Assembly (NCBI GenBank): GCA_027491915.1
Contig: JAOZGC010000002.1
Coordinates: 505,344 to 569,343 of the forward strand
Reading direction: 5' to 3'
DNA: 64,000 nucleotides
Origin: Thermoproteota archaeon
GTDB lineage: Archaea > Korarchaeota > Korarchaeia > Korarchaeales > Korarchaeaceae
Below are positions 1-7,552 of the stretch, in pieces. The stretch's first letter is position 1. Every line of letters starts with the position of its first letter. A program made the translations under genes and the position numbers. The notes below the pieces were generated by a model, which did not search any database, was not told the DNA's origin, and saw only the letters and a program-made list of their open reading frames with translations.

Positions 1-193
1 CGGTGCCCATGGATCTGGGGCCGGGCGCCTCTCCCGCGATGGCCCACAGGAGGGGGATCGCCAGGGCGAACCTGGCCGCCAGGAAGGGGAGGGGATCCGA
101 GCTCGCGAGGGCCGCCTTCATGGCCGGGAAGGTCCCGCCCCAGGCGGCGGCCACGGCCAGTATGGCCAGCGTCCCCTTGGCCGACTCGTCCAC
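1..193 (-). CDS. EamA/DMT-family membrane transporter, N-terminal part only
   Basis: The minus strand encodes the first 64 residues of a membrane protein, cut by the window edge. After a short polar start there is a helix containing AAWGGTFPAMKAAL, then DPLPFLAARF. The W-G-x-T-F...K pattern followed by a P-x-x-x-x-x-R-F helix is typical of the first EamA (drug/metabolite transporter) repeat. The substrate cannot be inferred. I start it at GTG 193 because a TATA-like stretch lies about 26 bases upstream, so the mRNA would be leaderless. Confidence 0.7.
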   Translation of the reverse strand, partial: MDESAKGTLAILAVAAAWGGTFPAMKAALASSDPLPFLAARFALAIPLLWAIAGEAPGPRSMGT

Positions 194-214
194 CCGACCG
201 CCGCCGGGCGCACC

Positions 215-223
215 GATATAACT
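215..223 (-). promoter_or_regulatory. TATA box of the EamA gene
   Basis: On the minus strand this reads AGTTATATC, centred about 26 bases before the GTG at 193. That is the standard archaeal TATA-to-start spacing for a leaderless transcript. Confidence 0.45.
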
Positions 224-251
224 CCCCCGTCAAACAAAATTACTAGAACTG

Positions 252-260
252 TTTAAATAT
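252..260 (+). promoter_or_regulatory. TATA box of the vapBC-like pair
   Basis: TTTAAATAT lies in the only AT-rich stretch of this area, about 28 bases before the ATG at 285. The toxin gene overlaps the antitoxin gene, so this promoter probably serves both. Confidence 0.5.
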
Positions 261-284
261 TAGTAACCATAATTACATAGTAGA

Positions 285-524
285 ATGATCGGGGGGAGGA
301 TCGTCAAGGTCACCAGGAACTACCAGGTCACCATACCGAAGGCCGTCAGGGAGTCCGCGGGCATCGGTGAGGGGGACTACCTGGAGGTCTCCCTCGACGG
401 GGAAGGCCGCATAGTGATGCGCAAGGTGAGGAGGGATAGGAAGAAACTCAGGCTCGGGAGGAAGCTGACCCCGGAGGAGATAGAGAAGATCGTCAGGATC
501 GGGCTGGGGGCGAGCCTGGATTGA
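285..524 (+). CDS. AbrB/SpoVT-fold antitoxin (VapB-like)
   Basis: A 79-residue protein. Residues 5-45 hold the swapped-hairpin AbrB signature: VTRNYQVTIPKAVRES, then a G-x-G-D-Y-L-E-V strand. The basic, helical C-terminal half (residues 48-79) would bind and block the toxin. Its last bases overlap the PIN-domain gene that follows, the usual antitoxin-first order of a VapBC module. Such antitoxins normally repress their own promoter as a complex with the toxin. I saw no clear operator, but the start lies very close to the predicted transcript 5' end. Confidence 0.85.
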   Translation: MIGGRIVKVTRNYQVTIPKAVRESAGIGEGDYLEVSLDGEGRIVMRKVRRDRKKLRLGRKLTPEEIEKIVRIGLGASLD

Positions 525-943
525 GGGCCGTGATCGACACCAACGTGCTGGTGTACGACACCTTCGAGGACTCCCTCCACCACGAGGGCGCCAGGCGTCT
601 CCTGGACTCGCTGGACCTCTGGGTGATCCCCCTCATAGTCATGTACGAGTACGTCTGGTTCATGCGGGGGGCCGGAGTCGACCCCCGGGACGTCGCGGGG
701 AAGATAGAGGAGTACGCGTCCCCCGAGAGGGCGAGGGTCAGATCGGCGGGTCTGGAGGGGATCAGGTGGGCCCTGTCCGCCGTCTTGGGGGAGGGACTCT
801 CCCTGTCGCGGTTCAACGACAAGGTGGTCCTACGGGTCGCGATCTCCGAGGGAACCCCCCTCGCCTCCTACGACTCGGCCCTCCGGAGGCAGGCCGCGGC
901 GGAGGGGATCCAGGTCCTCCCCCGGACGATCACGGGAACCTGA
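521..943 (+). CDS. PIN-domain ribonuclease toxin (VapC-like)
   Basis: A 140-residue PIN domain. The acidic metal-binding residues are visible: Asp6 in VIDTNVLVYD, Glu43 in MYEYVWF, Asp100 in FNDKVV and Asp118 in SYDSAL. VapC toxins are Mg-dependent endoribonucleases, often cutting tRNA or rRNA. The TTG start at 521 shares bases with the antitoxin stop (TTGA), which would couple translation; GTG at 530 is a less likely alternative. Its 3' end overlaps the convergent decarboxylase gene by 14 bases. The catalytic acids look complete, so it is probably active. Confidence 0.85.
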   Translation: MRAVIDTNVLVYDTFEDSLHHEGARRLLDSLDLWVIPLIVMYEYVWFMRGAGVDPRDVAGKIEEYASPERARVRSAGLEGIRWALSAVLGEGLSLSRFNDKVVLRVAISEGTPLASYDSALRRQAAAEGIQVLPRTITGT

Positions 944-2396
944 GGACTTCCAGCTCTCGGAGCCCCGGGTCCCTGCATATGAGGACTCCGCCGCTATCCC
1001 TGACGGCCCTGAGGTACTCCACGTGTTCCCTGCCCACCCTGTGCCCCCTCATGAGTATGGGTATGCCCGGCGGGTACGGGACCACGTTCTCTGCCGATAT
1101 CATACCCACGGCGGCGTCCAGTGGGACCCTCTGGGTAACCATCCTCTTGGGCATCCTCCTGAGGAGGTACGGCTCCATCCTCGGCGGGTCGACGCCTATG
1201 GGGGGGACCAGGAGCCTCTTCTCCCCCTCGAGCTCCCTCCCCGAAAGCAGGGAGGCCACCGCCCGGGCCGTCCTCTCCGGGGCGTCTCCCGGCAGCTGGA
1301 ACGTGGCCACGAACAGGAGGGAGTTGTAGTTCGCGGTGTCCGGGACCACCCTCATCCTCTCCTGGAGCTCCAGGTCGAGCCTGAACCCGGTGACGCCGAA
1401 GCCCGTCAGGGCCACCTGGACCTTGGTCAGGTCCACGCCCCCCACCCTGTCCCCCCACCTCTCCAGAGCCTCCCCCGGGTCCAGCACGCCGAGCCCCGGG
1501 ACCTCTTCCCCCAGTCGCGACCTCAGATCCCCAGCCAGGGAGATCACCCTCTCCACCTCTTCCCTCCCCCTCTCCTCCAGCCTGGCCCTGGCGGCGTCCA
1601 GGGAGGCCAGGAGGTGGTAGGAGGGGCTGGTCGTGGTGTAGCCGGAGTAGGCCTCCCACATGACCTCCGGGTCTATCCTCCCGTCCCTCCAGTGTATCAT
1701 CCCGGTCTGCTGGAGGGATCCCCCCTGCTTGTGGGTGCTCTGGATGCTGACGTCCGCTCCAACCTCCATGGCCGTCTCCGGCAGCCGGTCGCTGAACATG
1801 AAGTGGGCCCCCCAGGCCTCGTCCACTATCACCGGGATCTCGTCGTCGAACTCCCTGATCGCCCTCACGGTCTCCCTCAGCCTCCCGGACAGTCCCCCGT
1901 AGGTTGGATTCGACAGGAGGACGGCGTTGGCCTCCGGATACCTCCTGAGGGTCTCGACCACCTCGTCCGGGGTCGGGGGGATGAAGAGCTCGTACTCCGG
2001 GTCGTACCCGACCGGGATGAACCTGTACCTTATCCCGAAGTCCTCGCACGCGTTGAGGACGCTTATGTGAGCGTTCCGGGCTACCACGACCAGGGGGGTC
2101 CCGTAGGTGAGGCTCAGGTATCTCATTACGACGTACACGCTTCCCGTAGATCCGTGGACGCTGAACAGGGTGTGATCGGCGCCGTAGAGCCTGGCAGCCC
2201 TCTCGTGGGCCTCCCTGAATATCCCCGAGTTCTCGGCCAGGGTGCCCCGGATGGACAGGCTGGCGCTGACGTCCGACCCGTAGACGTCCTCCACCCTGGG
2301 GGCCCCTGGGAGGACGGAGGGGGTGCACCACCTCAAGTACTCCCCCACCTCCCCGTTGAGGAACTCCACGATGGGCGCCCTGCTCCCCCCGGCCAC
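930..2396 (-). CDS. PLP-dependent Orn/Lys/Arg decarboxylase family protein
   Basis: A 488-residue fold-type I PLP enzyme of the Orn/Lys/Arg decarboxylase major-domain family. Visible landmarks are an N-terminal VHGSTGSVY turn that binds the cofactor phosphate, His110 in ARNAHIS (ring stacking), Asp192 in VDEAWGAH (pairs with the pyridine nitrogen) and the Schiff-base Lys223 in STHKQGGSLQQ. Members make polyamine precursors such as cadaverine, putrescine or agmatine; sequence alone does not settle the substrate. Some relatives are not decarboxylases. Archaeal arginine decarboxylase is usually a different, pyruvoyl or AdoMetDC-like, enzyme. The GTG start at 2396 lies about 25-30 bases from a minus-strand TTTTTAA. 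Confidence 0.85.
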   Translation of the reverse strand: MAGGSRAPIVEFLNGEVGEYLRWCTPSVLPGAPRVEDVYGSDVSASLSIRGTLAENSGIFREAHERAARLYGADHTLFSVHGSTGSVYVVMRYLSLTYGTPLVVVARNAHISVLNACEDFGIRYRFIPVGYDPEYELFIPPTPDEVVETLRRYPEANAVLLSNPTYGGLSGRLRETVRAIREFDDEIPVIVDEAWGAHFMFSDRLPETAMEVGADVSIQSTHKQGGSLQQTGMIHWRDGRIDPEVMWEAYSGYTTTSPSYHLLASLDAARARLEERGREEVERVISLAGDLRSRLGEEVPGLGVLDPGEALERWGDRVGGVDLTKVQVALTGFGVTGFRLDLELQERMRVVPDTANYNSLLFVATFQLPGDAPERTARAVASLLSGRELEGEKRLLVPPIGVDPPRMEPYLLRRMPKRMVTQRVPLDAAVGMISAENVVPYPPGIPILMRGHRVGREHVEYLRAVRDSGGVLICRDPGLRELEVLRFP

Positions 2397-2439
2397 GGGT
2401 CGGGGGGCGGCTGCGGGACGTTAAAAAGCGATCCCCGGA

Positions 2440-3012
2440 ATGGGACCCGGTGACCGCCGCTTGTCCGTCCCCCCCGAGGTCGCGGCGGCCCTCCTCTCGC
2501 TGGCCGGGGCCGCGACGAAGGCGGCAGATCAGGTTGAGGACGAGGGACTCTGGTTCCCGTGGGCCGGGCCTCCGCTGGGCCTGCTCTTCGGGATACTGAT
2601 GGGCCTGTCCGCCTGGGCCGGGGGGGACTTCTCCGCCCTGGTGACCGCCGTGGCCGTGGCCGTGACCCTGGCCGGCAAGGTGGACGCCCCATCCCACAGG
2701 GTCGGCCTGGCGGCCCTGATGACGCTGGTCCCCCTGGCCCCCGGGGAACCGGACGTCCCATCGCTGGCCGTCCTCTCCGCGGCCGCCTACCTGGACGAGC
2801 CGCTGAGCGACGCGGCCGACAGGGGTGAGGCGCCGGCCGCCGCGGCGGCCCTGATGAGGGCCAGGCCCGTCCTCAAGGCGGCCCTGGCCCTACTCCTGAT
2901 CGCCGGGGCCGTCTCCCCCTGGGCCGCCCTCGGGGGGTGGGGATTCGACGCCTGCTACCTCGCCGCCGGCAGGCTCCTGGGTCGCGACCGACCCGGCCGC
3001 GCCAGGGGTTGA
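2440..3012 (+). CDS. Conserved-looking membrane protein of unknown function
   Basis: A 190-residue protein with about four hydrophobic segments, near residues 40-60, 65-85, 90-110 and 145-170. Charged motifs lie near the membrane: KAADQVEDEG after the first short helix, and KVDAPSH between helices. The mix of short Ala/Leu/Gly helices and conserved-looking acids suggests a real gene, but I do not recognise the family. It is divergent from the decarboxylase and converges on the inositol-lipid gene, overlapping its 3' end by over 120 bases. The TATA-like TTAAAAAG at 2418-2425 is rather near ATG 2440, so TTG 2461 is a possible true start. Confidence 0.55.
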   Translation: MGPGDRRLSVPPEVAAALLSLAGAATKAADQVEDEGLWFPWAGPPLGLLFGILMGLSAWAGGDFSALVTAVAVAVTLAGKVDAPSHRVGLAALMTLVPLAPGEPDVPSLAVLSAAAYLDEPLSDAADRGEAPAAAAALMRARPVLKAALALLLIAGAVSPWAALGGWGFDACYLAAGRLLGRDRPGRARG

Positions 3013-4965
3013 CCCCCCTCCCCGGCGCTCGACCCTCCTGGCGGCCCTCCTCAGCCTCTCGGCCAACGCCCCCACGGCCCTGTCGTATATCCCCCTGAAG
3101 CTCCTGTAGAAGACCTTGGCCAGGTCGTAGGTTATCAGGAAGAAGACCGCGATCAGGGTCAGGGCCGATGCCCTGGCGGCCGCCCCCCCGACCACCGGGA
3201 CGGCCTGCAGCCCCGCGGGCAGGAACCAGATGAGGACCGCCGTGAAGGTCAGGTAGATCAGGTCCGTCAGGGCCTCTCTCACCGCCGACCTGGTCACCGC
3301 CCCGAGCCTCCTGGCCAGCCACCCCGAGGACAGGTCCACGAAGAACTTCCCGGCCATGAGCAGCCTGTACCCGAAGTAGACCACCGCCACGGTCCTGAGG
3401 ATGGCGATCAATTCGTCGGCCCCGACGGAGATCCCACCCAGCTCCAGGGGCGGCAGCCCCGCGACCGCCCCGGAGGCGGCCGTCAGCACCGTGAGGGAGA
3501 TCAGGAGCCAGAGCCCGCTGGCCAGCAGGGAGGAGAGGTTCTCCTCCACCTCTCCCCCGATCCTCCTCGTCGGCCGACGTTCGACCTCCGGGAGGGGAGG
3601 CCTCCAGGGCTCTATCCCGGCCCTCGGCGCCCTCTTACCGGGAACATCGGCCCTCCTGGAGGCCGCCAACATGACGGCTGAGGCGGCCGCCGGCACCACC
3701 GCCATGTACAGGAGGAACCCCAGCGGCCTGCCGACCGCCAGGAACAGGGCGGCGGCCAGGAGCCTCACGTCCCTCCCGGCAGGGCTCCACCTCCTGAATC
3801 GGATCACCCAGCTGTTGGACGCCCACCCCAGCAGGTGGGACGAGTAGCTGTAGACGAAGACCCCCCCGGCGGCGGCGGAGACGAGGGCGACCCCGGGGGC
3901 GCCCGAGACCCCGGCCGCGATCCCGGCGGCCGCCACCACGGCCAGGTCCGCGACCCTGTCCATCAGCGCGTCCAGGGCGCCGCCGAACCTGCTGGCCGAC
4001 CCGCACAGCCTGGCCACCTCCCCGTCCACCCCGTCCACTATAGACGACAGCTGCACGGCCGCCGCGGCGGCCAGGAGGCGTCCCGCGGCGGCGGCCGCGG
4101 CGCCGGCCAGGCCCAGGGCGAGCGAGGCCAGGGACACCAGGTTCGGCGAGGGGCACCTCCCCCTGAGGTACAGCCCCACCGACAGCGCGGTCGAGACGGG
4201 CCTGTTCAGGTACCTGGACACCGGACCGTCCCCGGGCTTGATCAGGGACCTCCTCAGCAGCTTGGGCAGCATCCTCCTGGCCTCCTCGAGATCCTCCGGG
4301 GTGTCCACGTCCAGCCAGAGGAGGCCGGTGACGTCGACGTGGTCGACCTGGGAGTCCTCGACGGCCCTCCTGAGGGCGTCGGCCACCGTGGCCCCGGGCC
4401 CCCTCTCCCGGAGCACCTCTTCCACTATCTCCGTCGCCCTGGAGGAACAGTAGAAGAGCCCGGTGTCTATGCCGTAGATCGCCGGGGCCCTCTTCCCCAC
4501 CCAGTCTACCCGCCCCTCCCGGAGGACCACCTTGAGCCCCTCCTCCACCCTGTCCCACCTGGGGTTGGCGTCCAGGCACAGGGTGAAGGCGGAGTCTCCC
4601 CTCATCTCCAGGAGCCTCCTGAGCATCTCCGGCTCGAAGACGTGATCCGACATCACCAGGACGAAATCCCCCTCCCCAGCGGCCTCTATCCCGACCTTCA
4701 GGGAGTAGAGGTTTCCGAAGCCGCCCTCCGCCTCCACCGGGACGACCTCTATCCCGCCGCCGTACCTCTCCTCGAACAGGCGGGAGAACTCCCTCCGGGT
4801 GACCACCACTATCCTATCGAACCCGGCCTCCCTCAGCCACCTCAGGGTCAGATCCATTATGGCGAGCCCGGGGGCCAGCTCGAACAGGCACTTCGGCTTA
4901 TCCCTCGAGTGATTCCCCATCCTGGTCGCCGATCCGGCCGCTAGGATCACAGCTGTGGTCGTCAT
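2890..4965 (-). CDS. Inositol-1-phosphate cytidylyltransferase / CDP-alcohol phosphatidyltransferase with an extra C-terminal membrane domain
   Basis: A 691-residue three-part protein. Residues 1-235 are a MobA-like nucleotidyltransferase: LAAGSATRMG, then DKPKCL and a metal-binding VLVMSDHVF. Residues 245-435 are a CDP-alcohol phosphatidyltransferase with the complete D-x2-D-G-x2-A-R-x8-G-x3-D-x3-D motif at 311-336. This pair matches bifunctional IPCT/DIPP synthase, which makes CDP-inositol and then phospho-di-myo-inositol phosphate, a solute of hyperthermophiles; a lipid head-group role is also possible. Residues 470-645 form a third domain of about four helices related to the separate protein at 17922-18503. 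A Gly/Pro-rich tail follows. ATG 4965 has a GGAGGT site 9 bases upstream. The frame stays open further upstream only because of the GC content. Confidence 0.85.
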   Translation of the reverse strand: MTTTAVILAAGSATRMGNHSRDKPKCLFELAPGLAIMDLTLRWLREAGFDRIVVVTRREFSRLFEERYGGGIEVVPVEAEGGFGNLYSLKVGIEAAGEGDFVLVMSDHVFEPEMLRRLLEMRGDSAFTLCLDANPRWDRVEEGLKVVLREGRVDWVGKRAPAIYGIDTGLFYCSSRATEIVEEVLRERGPGATVADALRRAVEDSQVDHVDVTGLLWLDVDTPEDLEEARRMLPKLLRRSLIKPGDGPVSRYLNRPVSTALSVGLYLRGRCPSPNLVSLASLALGLAGAAAAAAGRLLAAAAAVQLSSIVDGVDGEVARLCGSASRFGGALDALMDRVADLAVVAAAGIAAGVSGAPGVALVSAAAGGVFVYSYSSHLLGWASNSWVIRFRRWSPAGRDVRLLAAALFLAVGRPLGFLLYMAVVPAAASAVMLAASRRADVPGKRAPRAGIEPWRPPLPEVERRPTRRIGGEVEENLSSLLASGLWLLISLTVLTAASGAVAGLPPLELGGISVGADELIAILRTVAVVYFGYRLLMAGKFFVDLSSGWLARRLGAVTRSAVREALTDLIYLTFTAVLIWFLPAGLQAVPVVGGAAARASALTLIAVFFLITYDLAKVFYRSFRGIYDRAVGALAERLRRAARRVERRGGGSTPGAAGSVATQEPAGGEVAGVESPPPEGGPGGDGPGDQE

Positions 4966-5516
4966 CGATCCCAAACCTCCCGGCGGAGAGGAGGAGACGC
5001 GCCTCCCCCCAGGCGGACCAATAAAAAGGGGGACCCGGCCGGGTCCCAGCCCCGGCGCGTCTCGGCCGGTCCGGTCCGATCCGGTTGGGTCGCGGCGCGT
5101 CCGCCGGGTCGGGGTGTCCCCGCCCCAGGTAGGGATCTCCCGGGGTCCCCCTCGGGTCGGTCCGGATTGCGGGAGCCGACGACCCCGGACCCCTGACCAC
5201 CCCGCGGCCAGCACCGAGTCGCCCCCCGCCAGGACGGCGGATCCCCTTGGCCCGGTCAGCCGGGCCCGGCCTGGAGCCTCGGCCCCCCGGGGGCCTGGGA
5301 ACCAGAGGCCCCACCCCACCCCACCCCACCCCACCCCAGATCTCCTGTCAGATTTCCCTCCGATGGGAGCATCCCCAGAAGCGTGACGGGCACCAGCGGC
5401 GGATTCGAATTCTCGGGCACTCCCCGAGCAGATCCGTCCGAAGGTCGCTCGCAATCTGTCCCAGACTCCCGGCGGTTTCCCCCGGCCGCCCCCGGGCCCT
5501 CCTCTCCCGCCGCAAC
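4966..5516. other. 550-base GC-rich intergenic region with a CCCCA repeat
   Basis: No convincing gene. It holds the Shine-Dalgarno site and probable TATA (minus-strand CCTTTTTATT, about 5021-5030) of the inositol-lipid gene. It also holds six tandem CCCCA units at 5309-5338. The minus frame is open throughout, but the translation is Arg/Gly/Pro-rich and unlike the real protein. I saw no tRNA, C/D box RNA or RNase P motifs. Confidence 0.6.
5309..5338. repeat. Six tandem CCCCA/TGGGG units (G-quadruplex candidate)
   Basis: Six perfect 5-base units. The minus strand would carry six G4 runs separated by single T, enough to fold as a G-quadruplex. It lies about 350 bases upstream of the inositol-lipid gene start. 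Confidence 0.8.
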
Positions 5517-5999
5517 CTACAACCTGAGACGTCTGCCGGAAGACTCCAAGAATCGCCCAAACCACCTGACGGCCTCCTCCTGAGCCGAGTTCTCCAGGGA
5601 GCACGGCCTCAGGGACCTCACCCTGTATATCGCCTCGTCCGGCGGGATCCCCCTCCGAACCAGGTACGCGGCCAGCGCAGTCCCGGTCCTGCCGCAGCCC
5701 ATCAGACAGTGCACCACCACCCTCTCCCCCGAGGAGGCGTGTCCCTCGAGTATACCGGTTATTAGGTCGAGCTGTCTCACGGTGGGGGCCGAGAAGTCCT
5801 CCACCGGGACGACGTGGTGCTCCAGCCCGACCTCCCGGATGGTCTCGGCGACGTCGGGCGGGAGGTTGGGATCCAGGGATACCACCGCCCTCACGCCGAC
5901 GCCGAGCAGCCACACCACCTCCTCGGGAGAGGACGGCATGGCCGACCCCGCGACGAACTCGTCCAGCCAGGAGAAGTTCCTGGGCCTCCGGGCGCGCAC
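5517..5999 (-). CDS. Dual-specificity protein phosphatase (cysteine phosphatase)
   Basis: A 160-residue phosphatase. The P-loop HCLMGCGRTGT fits H-C-x5-R-[ST], with nucleophile Cys98 and phosphate-binding Arg104. Asp68 in VEDFSAP is in place for the general acid. Small archaeal enzymes of this kind dephosphorylate proteins on Tyr or Ser, and some act on phospholipids or RNA 5' ends. The longer open frame is not used: GTG 5999 lies about 25 bases from a minus-strand GATTAAGG and the protein then begins at a usual place. It stands between the inositol-lipid gene and the YjbQ gene on the same strand, with no obvious shared operon. Confidence 0.85.
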   Translation of the reverse strand: MRARRPRNFSWLDEFVAGSAMPSSPEEVVWLLGVGVRAVVSLDPNLPPDVAETIREVGLEHHVVPVEDFSAPTVRQLDLITGILEGHASSGERVVVHCLMGCGRTGTALAAYLVRRGIPPDEAIYRVRSLRPCSLENSAQEEAVRWFGRFLESSGRRLRL

Positions 6000-6170
6000 G
6001 CCGCGGCGGGTCGGTCGCGCCCTTAATCGCTTCCGATCCACGGTAGATCCCTCCCGATCTGGCCTCTCTGCATGACCTCGGAGGTCGCCGGGCACCCTCC
6101 TACCTCAGGGAACCGGAGGTCTAGGTCTCCAGGACGGTCGACAGCCCCCCGATCGTCTGGGGGCGGCGGA

Positions 6171-6602
6171 TCACAGGCCCAGCACCGACACCCTGACCGT
6201 CCTGGTCCTGGGCCCGTCCAGCTCCAGGAGAAGCACCCTCTGCCACGTCCCCAAGTCGAGTCTCCCCTCCCTCACTGGGATCGACCTGGAGTTCCCCACC
6301 ATCGAGCTGATTATGTGGGCGTGGGCGTTCTGCTCCCCCGGCATCCCGGCGTACTTCTCGTTGTGTCTGTACCTCCCGCCAACCGGGACGAGCCCGGTCA
6401 GGGACTTCAGGATGTCCTCCCACAGATCTGGATCACCCTCGTTCACTACGACCGCGCAGGTGGTGTGGGGAACGGAGACCACGGCGATCCCATCCTGGAC
6501 GCCGGAGGCTGAGACCGCCTCCCCGACCTCGGGCGTGACGTCGATCACCTGCAGCCTCTCGGACGTCCTGACCGCGAACTCGGAGGTGGGCACCTCGGTC
6601 AC
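6171..6602 (-). CDS. YjbQ/UPF0047 family protein (secondary thiamine-phosphate synthase type)
   Basis: A 143-residue single-domain protein of usual family length. Family motifs are PHTTCAVVVNEGDPD (residues 46-60), HNEKYAGMPGEQNAHAH (81-97) and LGTWQRVLLLELDGPR near the C-terminus. The conserved histidines form the presumed metal or active site. The E. coli member has weak thiamine-phosphate synthase activity; the physiological role elsewhere is unsettled. I see no thiamin gene next to it, so the name should be read as a family label. Confidence 0.9.
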   Translation of the reverse strand: MTEVPTSEFAVRTSERLQVIDVTPEVGEAVSASGVQDGIAVVSVPHTTCAVVVNEGDPDLWEDILKSLTGLVPVGGRYRHNEKYAGMPGEQNAHAHIISSMVGNSRSIPVREGRLDLGTWQRVLLLELDGPRTRTVRVSVLGL

Positions 6603-6746
6603 CCCCCCAAGCGGACCCCGACCCGATTTAATGGGCCCCCTCCCGCGCCGCGCGCACCGTCAGCCTCCAGCTGGAGGGCACCCTCCCCGGGCAGAATTCA
6701 TCCCTGGGATTCTGCGCGTCGATTCCGCCTCTCGACCGACGCCGGT

Positions 6747-7466
6747 TCAGCCAGACGCGACGACGGCCACCCTGACCAGGCCGGCCGCCTCGGCGGGGAC
6801 CTCCCTCCTCTCCCCCCCGACCTCCACCCTCAGGAAGCCGTCCCCCACCTCGACCACCCTGATCACCCACCCCGGCGCCACCAGGTCCAGCAGGCTCGGG
6901 TCCCCGACCTCGACCACCACGGCCCTGTCCCCCTCGCCCAGGCGGTTCATGGGAACGATCTCCAGCCCCGCCAACTTCTCCTCGGGGGGCTTCCCGCAGA
7001 ACCACGGCAGCCTCCCCTCCTCGGAGAAGCGCCTGAACCCCAGGAGCCAGAGGGGCTCCACCTCGGAGCAGGCCTCGAAGAACTCCAGGAACCTGATGAA
7101 CCTGTTCAGGGTGTCCTCGTCCAGGTAGTGCTCCATGGAGCAGGCCTCCCGGGCGGCCTCCTCCTCCTCCACCCCGAGGAACTCCGACAGGAATCTCTTG
7201 AGCACCACGTGCCTCCTGTAGACGTCCCTGGCGATCCTCCTCCCCTCGGGGGTCAGCTCTATCCACCCGTACCTCTCGTAGCTCACGAGCCCCCTCTGGC
7301 TCAGGGATCTCAGCATCTGAACCGCCGAGGGCATCCTGACCCCCAGCAGCCTCGAGACGTCCCTCAGCCTGGCGGGCCTCCCCCCTCCCTCCTCCTCTAT
7401 AATTAGGAGGGCCTCCAGGTAGTCCTCCTCCCTCGGGGTGAGACCCCCCTCGCCTCTTCGGCCCAT
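6747..7466 (-). CDS. DtxR/MntR-family metal-dependent repressor
   Basis: A 239-residue protein. Residues 8-70 are a winged helix (TPREEDYLEALLIIEEE, then RLRDVSRLLGVRMPSAVQML and GWIELTPEGRRIA). Residues 75-145 form the metal-binding dimer domain, with CSMEHYLDEDTLNRF holding the expected Cys/His/Glu ligands. Residues 175-239 are a FeoA/SH3-like domain. Members sense Fe2+ or Mn2+ and repress metal uptake genes. A palindrome overlaps its start codon, suggesting self-regulation. No metal transporter lies beside it except, distantly, the Gdt1-type protein at 51849. Confidence 0.9.
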   Translation of the reverse strand: MGRRGEGGLTPREEDYLEALLIIEEEGGGRPARLRDVSRLLGVRMPSAVQMLRSLSQRGLVSYERYGWIELTPEGRRIARDVYRRHVVLKRFLSEFLGVEEEEAAREACSMEHYLDEDTLNRFIRFLEFFEACSEVEPLWLLGFRRFSEEGRLPWFCGKPPEEKLAGLEIVPMNRLGEGDRAVVVEVGDPSLLDLVAPGWVIRVVEVGDGFLRVEVGGERREVPAEAAGLVRVAVVASG

Positions 7467-7480
7467 CTAAGAAACTTAGA
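7466..7480. promoter_or_regulatory. Palindromic operator candidate at the DtxR gene start
   Basis: TCTAAGAAACTTAGA has perfect 6-base arms around AAA. It touches the DtxR start codon and covers the expected transcript start, given the minus-strand TATA (AGGTTAAGTA, about 7491-7500). A protein bound here would block transcription. Confidence 0.5.
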
Positions 7481-7552
7481 CGGTCCTTCATACTTAACCT
7501 TATCCAGAGGGGCAACGGTAACGTAATTTAGAAGCCTCGAGGCGGCCGGCCG

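Noticed and set aside
1023-2453. Long plus-strand frames across the decarboxylase and many other genes
   Set aside because: They are antisense shadows made by high GC; their translations are Pro/Arg/Gly-rich and lack start signals.
5309-5338. TGGGG repeats as a telomere or chromosome end
   Set aside because: Only six units inside a chromosome, and archaeal chromosomes are normally circular.
4966-5913. Upstream extension of the inositol-lipid gene on the minus strand (to 1007 residues)
   Set aside because: The added sequence is Arg/Gly/Pro-rich with no domain character, runs through the CCCCA repeat and into the phosphatase gene, and ATG 4965 has a good ribosome site.
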